Source: Tetrahymena thermophila SB210 (lineage: Eukaryota > Ciliophora > Oligohymenophorea > Hymenostomatida > Tetrahymenidae). Taken from it: a stretch of 64,000 bases of DNA. Shown here in pieces: positions 11,973 to 25,529 of this stretch. The stretch lies in contig NW_002476209.1 in the NCBI RefSeq assembly GCF_000189635.1, positions 186,001 to 250,000 on the forward strand, in the 5' to 3' direction. Every line of letters begins with the position of its first letter. Positions within the stretch are counted from its first letter, which is position 1. The position numbers and the translations under genes are program-made. Below the pieces are notes generated by a model that saw only the letters and a program-made list of their open reading frames with translations, was not told where the DNA came from and did not search any database.

Positions 11973-14900
11973 ATGAAAGAATAATCGCTAGCAGAAGGAT
12001 ATACTTCTAAGATATAAAAATTTCAGTTCAAGAATCCTATTCCTATTTTACAAGATTGTGTAATTTTAAATTATTACTAAATTATTGGTAGTTTTTTAGC
12101 GAATAAACTGTTTTAATATTTAAAGATAGCTGAAATAGATAGTGTTAAAAGAATAGAAAAATGTGTATAGGGATTATAAATAATATCAGATGCTTTTCAT
12201 TAAGAAGATTAATTAGAATAAATATTGTAGTAGCATGAATTAGTAAAGCTGCTATTGATTGTTAAATATATTGCTGGTTCTTAGGTAATTATTACTATTA
12301 TTAATTTATAAATATTTAATTTTTTGAAAAAAAAGGTTGATATGATTCTTGATTTTTTAATGGAAAAATATATTAAAAACTCTAATTTAATTGATGCTAT
12401 CTTTAAAGCCTGCGCTTTTTTTAGTGTTGAAAGTGAAAAAGATGATCTTTCATTTAAAGATTATTAGTAAAACTAAACTATAATTTAATAAAGTGTTTAT
12501 TTTGAAAATAAGGAGGATGTTAAATAACTCTAATATCGCCACATAAATAAAATCTACTTTACAGAAATAATATAAAATAATATTATTGAAATAAAGTAAT
12601 TGTGCTTCGATTATTCTTTTTTAGTCATCGAATCTTTTCTTGTATAATAAAATAAAATATTATAGAAAATATATATCTAATATTACTTTTTAAAAACAAA
12701 GCAAAAGAAATTTACAGATTAGTAAGAGATAGATGGGATTATAAATATTTATCTTTAATTTTATGATTTCAGTTAAAACGAAAGTATCAAATAGAGAGTT
12801 AAATAGCTACTAGTAAAATACAAATAAGACTACCCTTGGATACTTTAAAATAAATTAATTAGGATTAAAGTTTACAGAAGTAAGTTAATTGTAGTCAATT
12901 AAGTATTACAAAATAATTATTATTTTAACTTAGTCTTAGGCATAAATAAAAAGTAAAAATCTTTAGACAATATATCTTCCCCTTAAGTTAACTCTAACTA
13001 TAATGTTAAAAGCGAAAATAAAAATTCTAACTTATCGAATCTTTCTAGTTACTAGACTAGTGACTTAGATGGAGAAGAAGATGAGGAGTTAGAAAATAAT
13101 TAAGATATTTTATAAACCTATTATAGCGAGGATAATAGATAATTTTCTCTTGTTGTTCAGAAATAAAAGCCAAGTAATAAGATTAAACAAAATGACTATA
13201 CAGAAAAAATAGAAGAAAAAGTTAGAAGCTAATCATTTGAAGAAAAATCACCTACTAATAAAGGGAAAAATAAAAGTGTTTTTTTTGCTTAAGATGACTC
13301 TTTGACTTCATCACCAAAGGGTAGTCCTAGTAAGAATTCACAATAAGGCACATTTGAAGATTTTAAATCTGCTACATTTAGTTTAAAATTACAGAAAACA
13401 CCTTCAAATAAGCTACTTAAGTTGGAACAAAAAGTTTAAAGTAGTCCAACAGTTCACAAGATATAATAATAGTAAAAGGCTATGGGTTCATAAAAAATAG
13501 AAGAATGGATTATAAATAGTTAATAATTTAAAAAATTATGTTTTAATCTTTTTATTAACTTATTTTTTTTGTTAAAGGTAGTAAAGAAGATTTATTCATT
13601 CTAAAAAATGATCAGACAAAGGCTACCTTTAAAAGTAGTTTCAGTTTGAGCTTAGTTATTCTTTTTATTATCAAACCTAAGGATATGCCTCTTAAGTATT
13701 ATATTATATTGAGTATTTGAGTTTATGTTAATAATTTTTTTTAGTAAAGAGCTTCTTAGAAAAGAAGAAATGAAAGGAGTCATATTTGAAGCACCAGTAT
13801 ATTTTTTTATGATAAAATAAAATTTTAATCTAAAATTAAATGAATAGGTGGGATTTAGAAGAAGCTTAGCAGAAATGTTTGCAGCACGTCCGTGGGAAAT
13901 TAACAGCTATATTTTTAGAAGTTTCAAAGCAATGGAATTTTTATTGATATACGAAAATTTCGAATACCTTCTAAGATTTAATAATGTAGTTGAAATGTTT
14001 TTTGAAGAATTAAACAAAGTTATGCTAAACAGCAGTTGCTGTAACTACAATCACGTAGCTAACTGTATAGAATTTTTTCTAAAATATGTCCCTGAAATGA
14101 CCTTAATAGAAATGACAAAATATAACATTTTGTATCACTTAATTGGTTTTTTTGATTATCCTCAAGTACAGAGACTGTTTTATTTATTATTTAACATAAA
14201 TTATAAAAATGAATACCCTGTACAAGACCATTTATTGAAAAAATTTTGGGAATACACTTAGACAACTTATTTATTTAGAGAACTTTTAACTGTAAATAGC
14301 ATATAGAATTTTAAAAAATTAATTAAAATGTTTTTCTAATTAATAGATGATGCTTTTTTGTGATTTAAAAAAACTAAGAAAAATGTATAAAGAAGAACAT
14401 TTGTAGTCTAAGCCAACATCTGATATAATAACATATTTTTCTCAGTAACGAAAGAAGCTTAAGGATTTTGAAAGCTTAAAAGTTTACAACAAGAGTGTTG
14501 CAGAAGAAGAATTTGGTTTTGCTGTAGATATTGATAAAATTAAGACAAACATAGTTAAAAGTAGAATGAGCGTTTTAAAAGGAGCATTTTCAAGAGGTTT
14601 AATTTAAATATCTTAAAACTTAGACCCAATACAAACAAAAGAAATGAAGCAAATTCAAGCTTAAAAAAAACAATCAATCTCTAGTAAAAGAGGTTCATTA
14701 ATTTAAAATAATTAAAGCAAATAAAATTAAGAAAATGAAACTAATTAATTCCAAAATTAGCCTGAATAAAGCTAACATCTCAAAATGGTAATAAAGGGAA
14801 ATAAAAATGTATAAAAGTTTATTTAACAAAATTAATAATAAATGAAATTTTCTGATATAGTAGAAATAGCTAAGAAAAATAAGTAAATAATCATTCAAAA

Positions 14901-17149
14901 TGATCAAAATTTGAAGGAGGAGGCTGATGAATCAAAAAATTAAGAAAATGGTAAAAAATTATAAAATTAGTAAGAAGATAAAAGAAAAACTTAGAATGCC
15001 AATTCAAAAAGAAATAGATCTACGAGTTATAATAATAAAAATGATAATATCAATCAAAGTTTTACAATAAAAAATTAAAAAGAGTTCAATTCTAAGTCAA
15101 TAAATAAAATTAATGACTCTACTACCAGCAATTCTTTTGTAATAAATTCTGTAGCCAATTAAAAAAGAAGATCAATTTCTGAAAGGAATCTTAGTTCTTT
15201 AAGATGCAAAACAGAGTCTAGCTAAATATCAAACAAATTTCTTCCTGAAATAACCTTAAATTAGTCATTCTATATGAAAATGCAGAAAAAAGAAGAAGTG
15301 AGTGACTCAATAAAAAAATTGAGTTAAAAAGAATTATAACTCTTGAAAACAGTAAAAATAGTTAATTAAAATGGAGTAAATAGAGTTATGCCTTAGCTAT
15401 TTAATGTCAAGTTACTCAATAAATAGGAATCATATCTAAATGATTTAAACAAATTAGGTGAATTGTATCCGGCTTAAAATGATTTCTTTTACAACTAAAG
15501 TTAAAATGATGTTTTAGCAGAATAAACATACTTTTCTTTAGATACTCTCATTTAAAATGATACATATTCACATACAATAGCCCAATTCATATTTAACTTA
15601 CTGAGAAATATCATCTAGGTATTAATTTAAACCAAAATCTCTTTAATTATTTAAATATTTCAAAAGGAAGAATGTGAGGAAGATCTATTTAAATTACTCA
15701 ATTTAAAAACATTTGATTATGAGCATCTTTTAGATTGTATTATATTTTCCGATTAACAATACAACTTGTTTGAGTACATAATGAAGAATTATATTTTCAA
15801 ACTAAAAATACATCCAATAACTCCAGAAAATTCAGCCTTTGTTTGTGGAAAAATGATTAATTGGTTTCTATCAAACAGGTATTTTCTTTAATACTTAAAT
15901 ATAATAAATTAAATTTCTAAAAAAATGTAGCAATCATAAGTTACTTTAAAAGTACAAGGAATAAATAAACTTAGTAGCAAAAAGGCACTTTAAGATATTG
16001 TGTAAGTTAATTATAAATAGTTATGGGTGGAAATTAAAGAAGAGCGACTCATTTTTGAAATTATAGAAAGACTAATTAATAGTAAATTAAATTGATATTT
16101 TAAAGTATTAATTTCCAAAATAAACATAGGATTAACCTATAGGATCTGCAAGACTTTTGCTATTAGAAACATTATATTTGATCATTAAAGAAGAAACAGA
16201 ACATAAAGTAGAGATGATAGAATTTATCCCTGAAACATGTTGGAATGCTCTCTTCAACTTCTTTTTTAATGACAAAAATAATACTGTCTACCATGCTAAA
16301 TTTTTTTAGTTTTATGAGGAGTGTCTGTAATATTTTAAAATGCACACTTTTTTTAGTATCTGGATCAAACTAAATTACATTTAAAATTTATTAACTATTC
16401 ATGAAAATATTCACTAGCATGACTCTTTAAAGTTTTATTTAAAAAAGTTTGTATTATCAATCATATAATTAATTGAGGTAAATACATAAATAAATAATTG
16501 ATCTACCTTTTATCTTATTTCTATATCAATTTTATATTAAAGTAAAAGCATATAGAAATGAGCAGCTTATCTTAAATTTTGAGTTCATCAGAATCATGGA
16601 AAATAATTTCTAAACCTTACATTTAAAAGTACAATTTTACAAATTAAATAAATATGTATGTATTTACTAGGTATTTTATTTAAAATTAAAAGCTCAATCC
16701 CTTCATTGTAAGAATTAAACACAACAAAATAAGGATTTAAAAAAAGTATCAAGTCATTTTCTAAATTCAAAGATGATGATATAAATAGCTCTTAGAAGTT
16801 AATTAAATCTTAAAATTTTAGAAGCAGTAGCAGCGAAAAGCATTTACCTAGCAAATAAAAATCATATTCCTCTGAATAATATTCTGAAGAGAATAAAATT
16901 AAGTCAACCTAATAAAATCTAATAACAAATAAAAACATAGAAAAGAGCTAAATAATTAAGTAAATTGCAAACAATCAGAATATAATTAAAGTAAATTCTG
17001 ACTAGTCAGAAAGCATTGTGAAAAGGCTTGACGAGAAAGCAAACAAAATAATATAAATGGCATGGTAAAATACCGTTTTCTTTAACTAGGTTATGACAAA
17101 AAAGAAAAACCAAATAGACTTTGAAGAAATGCCATTTTTAAAAAAATGA
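11973..17149 (+). CDS. Long SAPS-like protein, possible PP6 phosphatase regulatory subunit
   Basis: SAPS proteins bind the PP6/Sit4 catalytic subunit. Eight exons, all splice phases agreeing: 11973-12284, 12336-13518, 13578-13695, 13745-14291, 14347-15878, 15931-16477, 16543-16655, 16693-17149; 1,602 residues. Helical segments resemble SAPS repeats: 'NILYHLIGFFDYPQVQRLF' (about 14125-14180), then near the C-terminus 'PIGSARLLLLETLYLI' followed by 'CWNALFNFFF' and 'VYHAKFFQFYEE', matching the family pattern P-x-G-x-x-R-L ... FF-x(n)-N ... H. Between them lie long low-complexity acidic, Ser/Gln/Asn-rich insertions (13000-13500 and 14600-15250), so the protein is about twice the size of animal or yeast members. 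The block 'FRRSLAEMFAARPWEIN' (from about 13855) is unusually well kept but not recognised. Gene model strong, family call moderate; an armadillo-like scaffold of another kind is the alternative. Confidence 0.6.
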
Positions 17150-18261
17150 AAAATTGAAAAATAATTTAAATTAAAAAACAAAATGTCTAGTTATGTTTTA
17201 TAAAAATATTTAATTTTTTTATTGTTTTGTTTTAGACAAAAGTAGGAAAAATTAATATATTATCAATCAACACTTATTTTTAAAATATTTAAGATATTAT
17301 TTCACCAATAATCTTAATTATAAATTGAAATTGTTTAAATATTTTTTATAATCTAATAAATTAATTAATAAATGATTAAGTAAATATTTATTTTCGATAA
17401 TTTTTTAGTTTCTTATTATTTTTAATTTATTCTTTGAATTTCAAATAATATAATAATACTTTAATTTATTTTTTAGTATTTTAGTTTATCTATTTTTTGA
17501 AACTCAACTAAATAATTATAAAAATAAGAGGAAATCATTTATTTAATAGAAAAATTAATATATATTTATCTAAATTATTAATGAATTAATATATTAGATT
17601 TCTCTATATTTTAGATACAAATATAAAAAGTTTTATTTTTTTATAAATTTATTTTATCATTTTGAGGTTTATATAATAGTTAAATTATAAATCTGTCTAA
17701 AAACATGTAATCTATAAAAAATAATATTTAATGATTAAAAATATTTAAAAATTTTAAAATAAAAAATTATTTATTATTTATTATAAGCATTTATTTGCAA
17801 ATTTTTACATGATTGTAAATTAATTTAGATATTTACTTGTTTTGAATTATTAAGTTTGAATGAATTTTTAAATTCTTGGGGAAGTATTTAGAGTTAAATT
17901 TTGAAATTTATGATTATTTATAATTTTATAAAAGGAAAATATTAATAGAAATATGAAATTTTATAATATAGATTATTAATACAAATAAATATTTTATAAT
18001 TATAGATTGATTAGTTAGTTTTAATTATTTTTAATATAAAGTCATTTGAACTTTAAATCAAATTATTAGTGAAATTATTATTCTTAATGATGGTTGATAT
18101 TCATTTCATTCATTTGTTAAAATTTTATTCAAAATATATTTAAGAGTAAGACTTTTATCAGAAATTTTAGGTTAAGATAATAATTTAAAATTTGTTAAAG
18201 TAGCTACTTAATAGAGTTTCTAAAATAGCATTTTCAATAGATATTAAATTAGATAGATGCA
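17150..18261. other. Intergenic, very AT-rich
   Basis: Spacer between convergent genes, nearly pure A/T with short Ts and As. No coding pattern or structured RNA seen. Confidence 0.5.
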
Positions 18262-18510
18262 TCAATCATCGAATTCAATTAAGCGAGAAATTGTAGGGTA
18301 TGAGTCGCATACTTTAGTTTAGATTTACTTTTTAGGAGCATAAATCAAATGTTCCTTATCAAGTCTTGTTTTCTTTCCGCAAGGAGTACTAGGCTCTTAA
18401 ACTTGTATGTCTCTTTTTTGTTGATCAGGACTGTTTAATATTTTTGTAATTAGTATCTTTCTAGGGGTTTGGTTCATTTGAGGGTTGCTATTGATGGAGA
18501 TATGAGTCAT
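18262..18510 (-). CDS. Small hypothetical protein (82 residues)
   Basis: An uninterrupted minus-strand frame starts at ATG 18510 in a perfect ciliate start context (AAATAAAAAATG) and ends at TGA 18264-18262. It uses TAA as Gln at several places. The product is hydrophilic, with Gln, Pro, Ser and Lys; readable pieces are 'NPQMNQTPRK', 'QEPSTPCGKKTRLDKEH' and 'DSYPTISRLIEFDD'. The GC content jumps over exactly this span compared with the thousands of bases around it, which is the usual mark of coding sequence in such a genome. Thr-Pro and Ser-Pro sites hint at kinase targets. No family recognised; a longer spliced form is possible. Confidence 0.6.
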
Positions 18511-20797
18511 TTTTTATTTTGTGTTTAGTCTTAAATTGTTAGTTTGCCTTTTTTTTTGTGTTTTTGAGAGTTCTACTTTTTTTATTTTGATATTAAATTA
18601 TAATTTTGATCAGTGAATCCACTCAATTTTAAATTAATGTTTGTCTACATTAAATACATTATTTTTTATGATACAAATAAATATATTTGAAATTTGGGTT
18701 TTGATAATCAAATAAATATATTCGATAAAAACAAAATTTACAAAATTCAAAAATTTCTATTTAAAATTAATAAATTTAGGTGTTGAGACCATAGAAGAAT
18801 TCATCAATAATTAATTAATTAGGCTGAATAGAATAGAAAGAATGATATAATTTGTCTAGTCTAAAAGTATTATCAATATATTTTAATAATAGAGAATATT
18901 TCTAAATTCTTTGAAATAATATATAATAGGTCTGATATAAACTTTTAAATAGAATGCGAGCATTACATAATTATAAAAAAATATTAAAAATGAGCATATT
19001 TATTCTTTAAAATATATAATTTGTTCAAAAAACTCTAAAAATTTACCTGGGACTAATAGCTTATATTTAACTTGTAAAATTGAATACAGTATATAAATTT
19101 ATATAAATAAAATTGGCTTTACAAATATTTAAAAATATCCCTTGTATTTTTGAAAAAAAATTAATTAATTTGTCTCAGCGCAAATATTTGAATTCAATTA
19201 ATTAATAGATCTAGATAGCCGTTGATGAGTTTTTTAATCTAATAATATAAACCAATTTAACTTATTGTCTATTTTTATCAACAAATATGAAATTCTTCTT
19301 CTACTTTAAGCTTTCTTAAGTAGAAATTACTTATTTTTCTTTATTTCGAACTTATTTATTTTCTATTCATTAAATATTGTAGAAATTCTATTTCAAAAAT
19401 AAAATTTTATTGCACATTTTATTCTATGCTCTAAAATAAGACCTTAACAGTGTCATCCATTAAGTTATTATACTTTTCAGAAAAAATAAAAATAATTTAA
19501 ATTTTTTTACTTCAATATTATCAACTTGCTTGTATTTATTTTATTTCAAAAGTATTTTATACTAATTTTATAATAATTGTTCAAAAGATTCATTTGTTTT
19601 GATTATTAAATTTTTTAAAGTTAATACGTATAAAATTTAAAAAAAATGGTATTCATAAGAAAAATAAAAAATAAAAAATATAAATTAAAATTTTAAATTG
19701 ATCACTTAATCTTAATTTGATAAAAAATGATTTAAGATTTTTAATAATTTAAAAACTGCTAATTTATTATTTAAAATAATCATGAATTATTAAAATGTTT
19801 ATTTTTAATGAATAAAATTATTATTCAATATATTTTTAGATAATTCTTTAGTTTTAAATTCATCCCACAAATAATAAAATTATTTTTTTATTTGATGAAA
19901 CTTTAAAATTAATTTTTATTAAAATAACTTTTTTAAATTTAAAAGATTTTATTTAAATAAAAATAGATTCACATTACAAATAAATTATGATATAATGTTG
20001 TATATATTTTTCATTAAAATAAAATATTGATATTCTTCTTATACTTTTATCAAATTTAAACTAAGTTATTTATAAAAGATATTATTAAATAAATTATAAA
20101 ATATTTGAAAAATTAATACTTATTATTTATAATCAAAGCATTTTTTCATACATTTTGATACTCATGATCCAAAGTAAAAGATAATTTTTTATCAGAAAAT
20201 TAGTATCTATATATCAATACATATTTTTATTTTAAAATTTTTTTATAATCGAAAATGATTAACATCAAAAACTATATTTAAAATAAAATTCTTCTATCGT
20301 AAAATAGAATAAATTATATAAATCAAAAAAATATTATTATAAAAAACAAAAATTTATATGCCCAATCTTTATTTTTAGATGAAAAATAAAGATAAAAAAC
20401 ATATTTATTTATACTAAACTATTCATTTCAGTTAAGTAAATGGGTTTATCAGCAAAAGAAATATAATATTTAGTTTATTCAATTTTGCAATTAAATGACT
20501 TTAAATTTATAAGTGACTATTTCACTTTTAAAAGCAACAGAATTTATTGCATATTTACATAATTTATTCATTCTATTTACTTTAAAAAATTTTAGGAATG
20601 AATGTAATCATGAAATTGATAAAAACGATCTATGAATTAATACATTTATTTACTGATTTTATCAAAGATTAAATTCTATAAGAATCTTCTTTATGCATAT
20701 TTTAATTATTTAAATAACATTAAATACTAAAACTCAATTAGTAGGATTAATTAAATTTAGAATAAAATTTGCAATAAAATCAAATAAAATTATAGTT
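18511..20797. other. Intergenic, gene-poor
   Basis: About 2.3 kb of very AT-rich sequence. The left part must contain the promoter of the small minus-strand gene and the right part that of the first phosphate carrier. No further gene, tRNA or repeat family recognised. Confidence 0.5.
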
Positions 20798-21712
20798 ATG
20801 GGAGGTGATACTCACGATTTATCTTATTATGCTAAGTGTATGATGGGTGGTGTTTTGGCTTGTGGACTCACTCACACAGCTATGGTACCTCTTGATGTAG
20901 TTAAATGCAAAAATCAAGTTACAAAGGGATGGTCTTCCAGTCTAACCTAAGGGTTGACATAATTAAAAGCAGAAGGTAGTCTTACATTAGGTTGGCTACC
21001 AACTCTTATAGGTTATTCACTTTAAGGTTTTGGTAAATATGGTTTTTATGAAATCTTTAAAGATGTCTACAAAGGTATCGTTGGTGAAGAAAATGCTTAA
21101 AAGTACAGGAGAATAGGTTGGTCTATATCTTCAGGCTGTGCAGAAGTAATTGCTGATACTTTATTATGCCCCTTCGAAACTATCAAGGTTTAGATGCAAA
21201 CATCTTCAGGAGAAACTGCATATCCTAAATCTTTTTTGCCAGCATACAATAAGTTTGTATCTGAGAATGGTTCTAAATCTTTATATAAAGTTTTACCTCC
21301 TCTTTGGGGGAGGTAAATCCCTTACACTATTGTTAAATTTGTTTCCTTCGAGTAAATTGTTGAACTTTTTTACAGCAAGGTCTTCACTAGACCAAAAAGC
21401 GAATACTCTAAGGGATAATAATTATCTATCACTTTCTTATCAGGCTACTTGGCTGGTATTTTATGTGCTCTTGTTTCTCACCCTGCAGATACTATGGTCT
21501 CAAAAATGAATGCTCTTGAATTCAAAGGTTAAGGAATAAGTGAGATTTATTCAAAAATTGGTTTCAGTGGACTTTGGACAGGTTTAGGAACCAGAATTAT
21601 TATGATTGGTACTCTCACTGGTCTATAATGGTGGATTTATGACAGCTTTAAGACTGCTGTTGGTCTTTAAGCATCAGGTGGATCTACTGCTCCAGTTACA
21701 AACAAACATTGA
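20798..21712 (+). CDS. Mitochondrial phosphate carrier, copy A
   Basis: SLC25A3-type carrier of the mitochondrial inner membrane, importing phosphate with H+ for ATP synthesis. One exon, 304 residues, ATG 20798 to TGA 21712. Three carrier repeats are visible through their signatures: [10 protein letters not shown] (about residue 31), [11 protein letters not shown] (about residue 131) and [11 protein letters not shown] (about residue 231). As in other phosphate carriers, the third signature ends in K-M rather than R-x-Q. '[18 protein letters not shown]' is the conserved stretch after repeat 2. There is no cleavable presequence; it starts [18 protein letters not shown]. It is the upstream member of a tandem pair with copy B (23665-24579), of identical length and nearly identical sequence. 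Copy A uses more A/T-ending codons and more TAA/TAG Gln codons than copy B, suggesting lower expression. Confidence 0.95.
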
Positions 21713-23664
21713 AGAAAAATAATTTACTTTTTAGAAGCAAACTTAAACAAAATTAATTCTACTATTAAATTTCCTTATTATTGTTATTATATAATCAAAT
21801 TGTTAATTTAGTTAACTATTTGTATATCTCTTTAAGTCATCTACATCGCCTTAACATATTCAGCTTGTATTTTGATTGTTTATACTTAATAAAAATTCAT
21901 TTTATTTGAACTGTTTTTTAAAAATTACATTACCTACATATAAAATAATTGTAAAAAAAGAATTCATTATTTCTAAATTTTAAATTTGATGAATTATTAA
22001 ATAAGAACACTTACAAAAGTCTTCAGTCATTTTTAGAAATTAAAGAATTTAATTTATTATTTTGTATAAAGTATGAGTTAAAACAAATATTTTTAATCAA
22101 ATTAAACTATTTTTATTAATATTTTATTTAAAAATTAATCAATAAAAAAATTAGTAAATAAAATTTTTATTGTAATTAATTACATAATTTAATTATTAAA
22201 AAAAATCTAAATAAAATAATTATAAATAATTTTTAAATCAATTATATTTATGGTTGTTTAAATTTAAAAAAATAAAATTGGAATTGTTATCAAAGATTTA
22301 ATAATTTAAACAAAATACTTTAACTTTTTTAATGAATAATTTTAAATATTTAAACAAAAATAACTTATTAAATAAAAAAAAATCAAAATACTTGTAAAAT
22401 TTAATTTTTTTCTTTATTAAAACATAGATTAAACAAAATTAATATTATTTTATTTTTTAAAATTTTCTAATTTAAATTTATTTATTTAAATGGAATAATT
22501 CCATTCTTTATTTTGCTAAAAATTTATTTATTTAAAAATTATGTTATTTATATCGTTAGCTTGAAAGTTAAGTAAGAATAATAATAATCTAAATTTGTTT
22601 TTTGATTACAAAGGCTTGAAAAAATGATAAAAAAAATAAATTTTTATTGGCCTTAATTAAAATTTAATAAAGAAATTTTTTGAAAATAAATAAATTCGAA
22701 TAGTTAGTGTGAGATGATGTTTTAACCTATAAATTTTCAAAAAAGTGTTTAAAATATAATGAATGAATGTAGAATAAAATCTCTATTAATTAATTAAGCT
22801 ATCAAAATATAAAATAAACGAGTATTCATTCGTTCTAGTAAAAGTGTAAGTATCTAAATTATGGATATAAATATTTTACAGAAACGAATTATAGCCATCA
22901 GATAAAAAAATAGTTTATTTATTTATTTATATTTTACTTTTGTAATATATTTTTAATCTGTTTTTCTCATCAATAAGGAATTTAAATAAAAAATAAAATT
23001 TATAACTTATAATAACAAGTAAAACAAGAATTGAAATAAATCTAAGAAAAGTAAAATCAATAAAATAAACTTTTCCATCTTATTTAAAAATTTATTGAAA
23101 TTAATTACACTTTATCATTTACTAAAAAAGTTTTGAATGGCATCATTTTTATGACATAAAAACAAAAAGAAGAGAAAATTATAAAATATAAAAGATAATT
23201 TACTAAAGCGAGTAGTTAGTTAAATTCGTCACAAATAGTAAAGTTACCTATTTATTTAAGGCATACTTTACATATACAAATAAATGTATTTATAGTTAAA
23301 TGCTCATTTTTTAAGAGTTTAAAATGCATATTAAGATATAGTGCATCACTGAAATTAATAAAATAAGGATATAATTTGCTTTAAATAAATAAATAAGTAA
23401 ATAATTTAAATGGAATGAGTCATGTCATGCATATACTTAGTTGTTTGATTATATTAGCTATTTATTTTTAATGCATCAAAATAAATTAATAAATCAATAA
23501 ATTTGTAAATAAATAAATATCTTTATGAAGGACAGTTCTAATTATTTTTGCTTGGGGAATTCTCACTATTTATTCCAAAAATTTACTCAATAATAATAAT
23601 TAAAATTTAACCAAAAATATTAATATATCTCAAAAATAAAAAAATAAAAAATATAGCGACTAAA
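21713..23664. other. Intergenic between tandem carriers
   Basis: About 1.95 kb, AT-rich, between the two phosphate-carrier copies. It holds the copy A 3' end and the copy B promoter. No remnant of a further carrier copy was seen. Confidence 0.5.
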
Positions 23665-24579
23665 ATGGGAGGTGATACTCACGATTTATCTTATTACGCT
23701 AAGTGCATGATGGGTGGTATTATGGCTTGTGGTCTTACCCACACTGCCATCGTCCCTCTCGATGTCGTCAAGTGCAAAAATCAAGTTACCAAGGGATGGT
23801 CTGCCAGCTTAGGTTAAGGTTTAGGCTAATTAAAAGCTGAAGGTAGCCTTACTTTGGGTTGGTTCCCCACCTTGATTGGTTACTCCCTTTAAGGTTTCGG
23901 TAAGTTCGGTTTCTATGAAATCTTCAAGGATGTCTATAAAGGTATTGTTGGTGAAGAAAACGCTCAAAAATACAGAAGAATCGGTTGGTCTGTTGCCTCT
24001 GGTTGCGCTGAAGTTATTGCTGATACTTTATTATGCCCCTTCGAAACCATTAAGGTTAAAATGCAAATTTCAACTGCTGAAAATGCTTATCCTAAATCTT
24101 TCTTACCTGCTTACAATAAATTCGTTGGTGAAAACGGTACTAAGTCTTTATACAATATTTTACCTCCTCTCTGGGGCAGACAAATCCCTTACACTATCGT
24201 TAAGTTCGTCGCCTTCGAATAAATCGTTGAACTCTTCTACAGCAAGGTATTCACTAAGCCTAGAAGCGAATACTCTAAGGGACAATAATTATCCGTTACT
24301 TTCTTATCCGGTTACTTAGCTGGTGTCTTCTGCGCTCTTGTTTCTCACCCTGCTGATACCATGGTCTCTAAGATGAACGCTCCTGAATTCAAGGGTAAGG
24401 GTGTTAGTGAAATTTATGCCAAGATCGGTTTCGGAGGTCTCTGGACTGGTTTAGTTACCAGAATTATTATGATTGGTACCCTCACTGGTCTTCAATGGTG
24501 GATCTACGATAGCTTCAAGACTGCTGTTGGTCTCCAAGCCTCCGGTGGTTCTTCTGCTCCCGTTGCCAAGAAACATTGA
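23665..24579 (+). CDS. Mitochondrial phosphate carrier, copy B
   Basis: Second SLC25A3-type phosphate carrier, again one exon and 304 residues (ATG 23665, TGA 24577-24579). It has the same three carrier signatures ([32 protein letters not shown]) and the same end (KKH versus NKH in copy A). About nine residues in ten agree with copy A, while synonymous positions differ heavily. Copy B is rich in C-ending codons such as ATC, GTC, TTC, ACC and AAG, the optimal set of highly expressed ciliate genes, so this is probably the main housekeeping copy. The duplication is old enough for silent sites to diverge but protein function is under constraint in both. Confidence 0.95.
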
Positions 24580-25529
24580 TTTATATAAAGCTCTTAAATA
24601 AAAAAGTTAGATTTTTCAAGTCAAAATTAGCATAAAGAAAAATTAATTTTTACATGTTAAATACAAATTTATTCATACAAAATAAGCGTATCTTATGTAT
24701 TTATTTATGCATAATCCATTCTTAAGATAATAATTTATCATTTATAACACAAGAACTTAAAAACATTTTTTTTAAAGTATGTATAAGCTTCAAAAAATTA
24801 AAAAGAAAGAAAGAAATAAAACAAAATAAATTTATCTCGATCAATTCTTAAACGAAATAAGATACAACAAAGATTGATTGAATGAAATTTTTAAAGAATT
24901 ATTCTTTAAAAAAAAAAAGGAATTAATTTTTTCTATGAAATTTTAAATAATAATCAGAGATATTTTTTTGGAAATTTCTAAGGAGAATTAAATAATGAAT
25001 AGATTGAATTTTGAGATAGATGTTAACAATTAACTTTTTTAATAAAATCTAGGCAAACAAAGATTTATAGATAGATGCACAATTACACTTATTGCTTATA
25101 CAATAATAATAATAATATCTAATTTATTAAAATTTGGGGGGACTTTCTTGCTTGTATTTCTTTTAAATATTATAAATTTCATATTAAATCAAAATAATTT
25201 ATGCAAATAAAAAGTATTTCAAAGAATAATATGGCAAACTGTCAACGATTAGAAACTAAAACAAATATTTTTTTTGTTTTCATTTTTTAATAAAAAAAAC
25301 AATTATAAGTTAATTGTAAATATCTTGATTTTATTTTATAAAGGGCATTAATTAAAAAATCTCTTATTCATATTTTTATGAATTATATTAATAAAATATA
25401 TGATTAGGTTTTAGCTGATATGATGCTTGTGTTTTATGATTAATAAATATCTCTACAAATTGTTTAAATTATTTGAAAAAATTAAATAATATTATATCCA
25501 ATAATTTTATAAATTTGAATACAAAATAA
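24580..25529. other. Intergenic
   Basis: AT-rich spacer before the phosphotransferase gene. No coding pattern seen. Confidence 0.5.
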
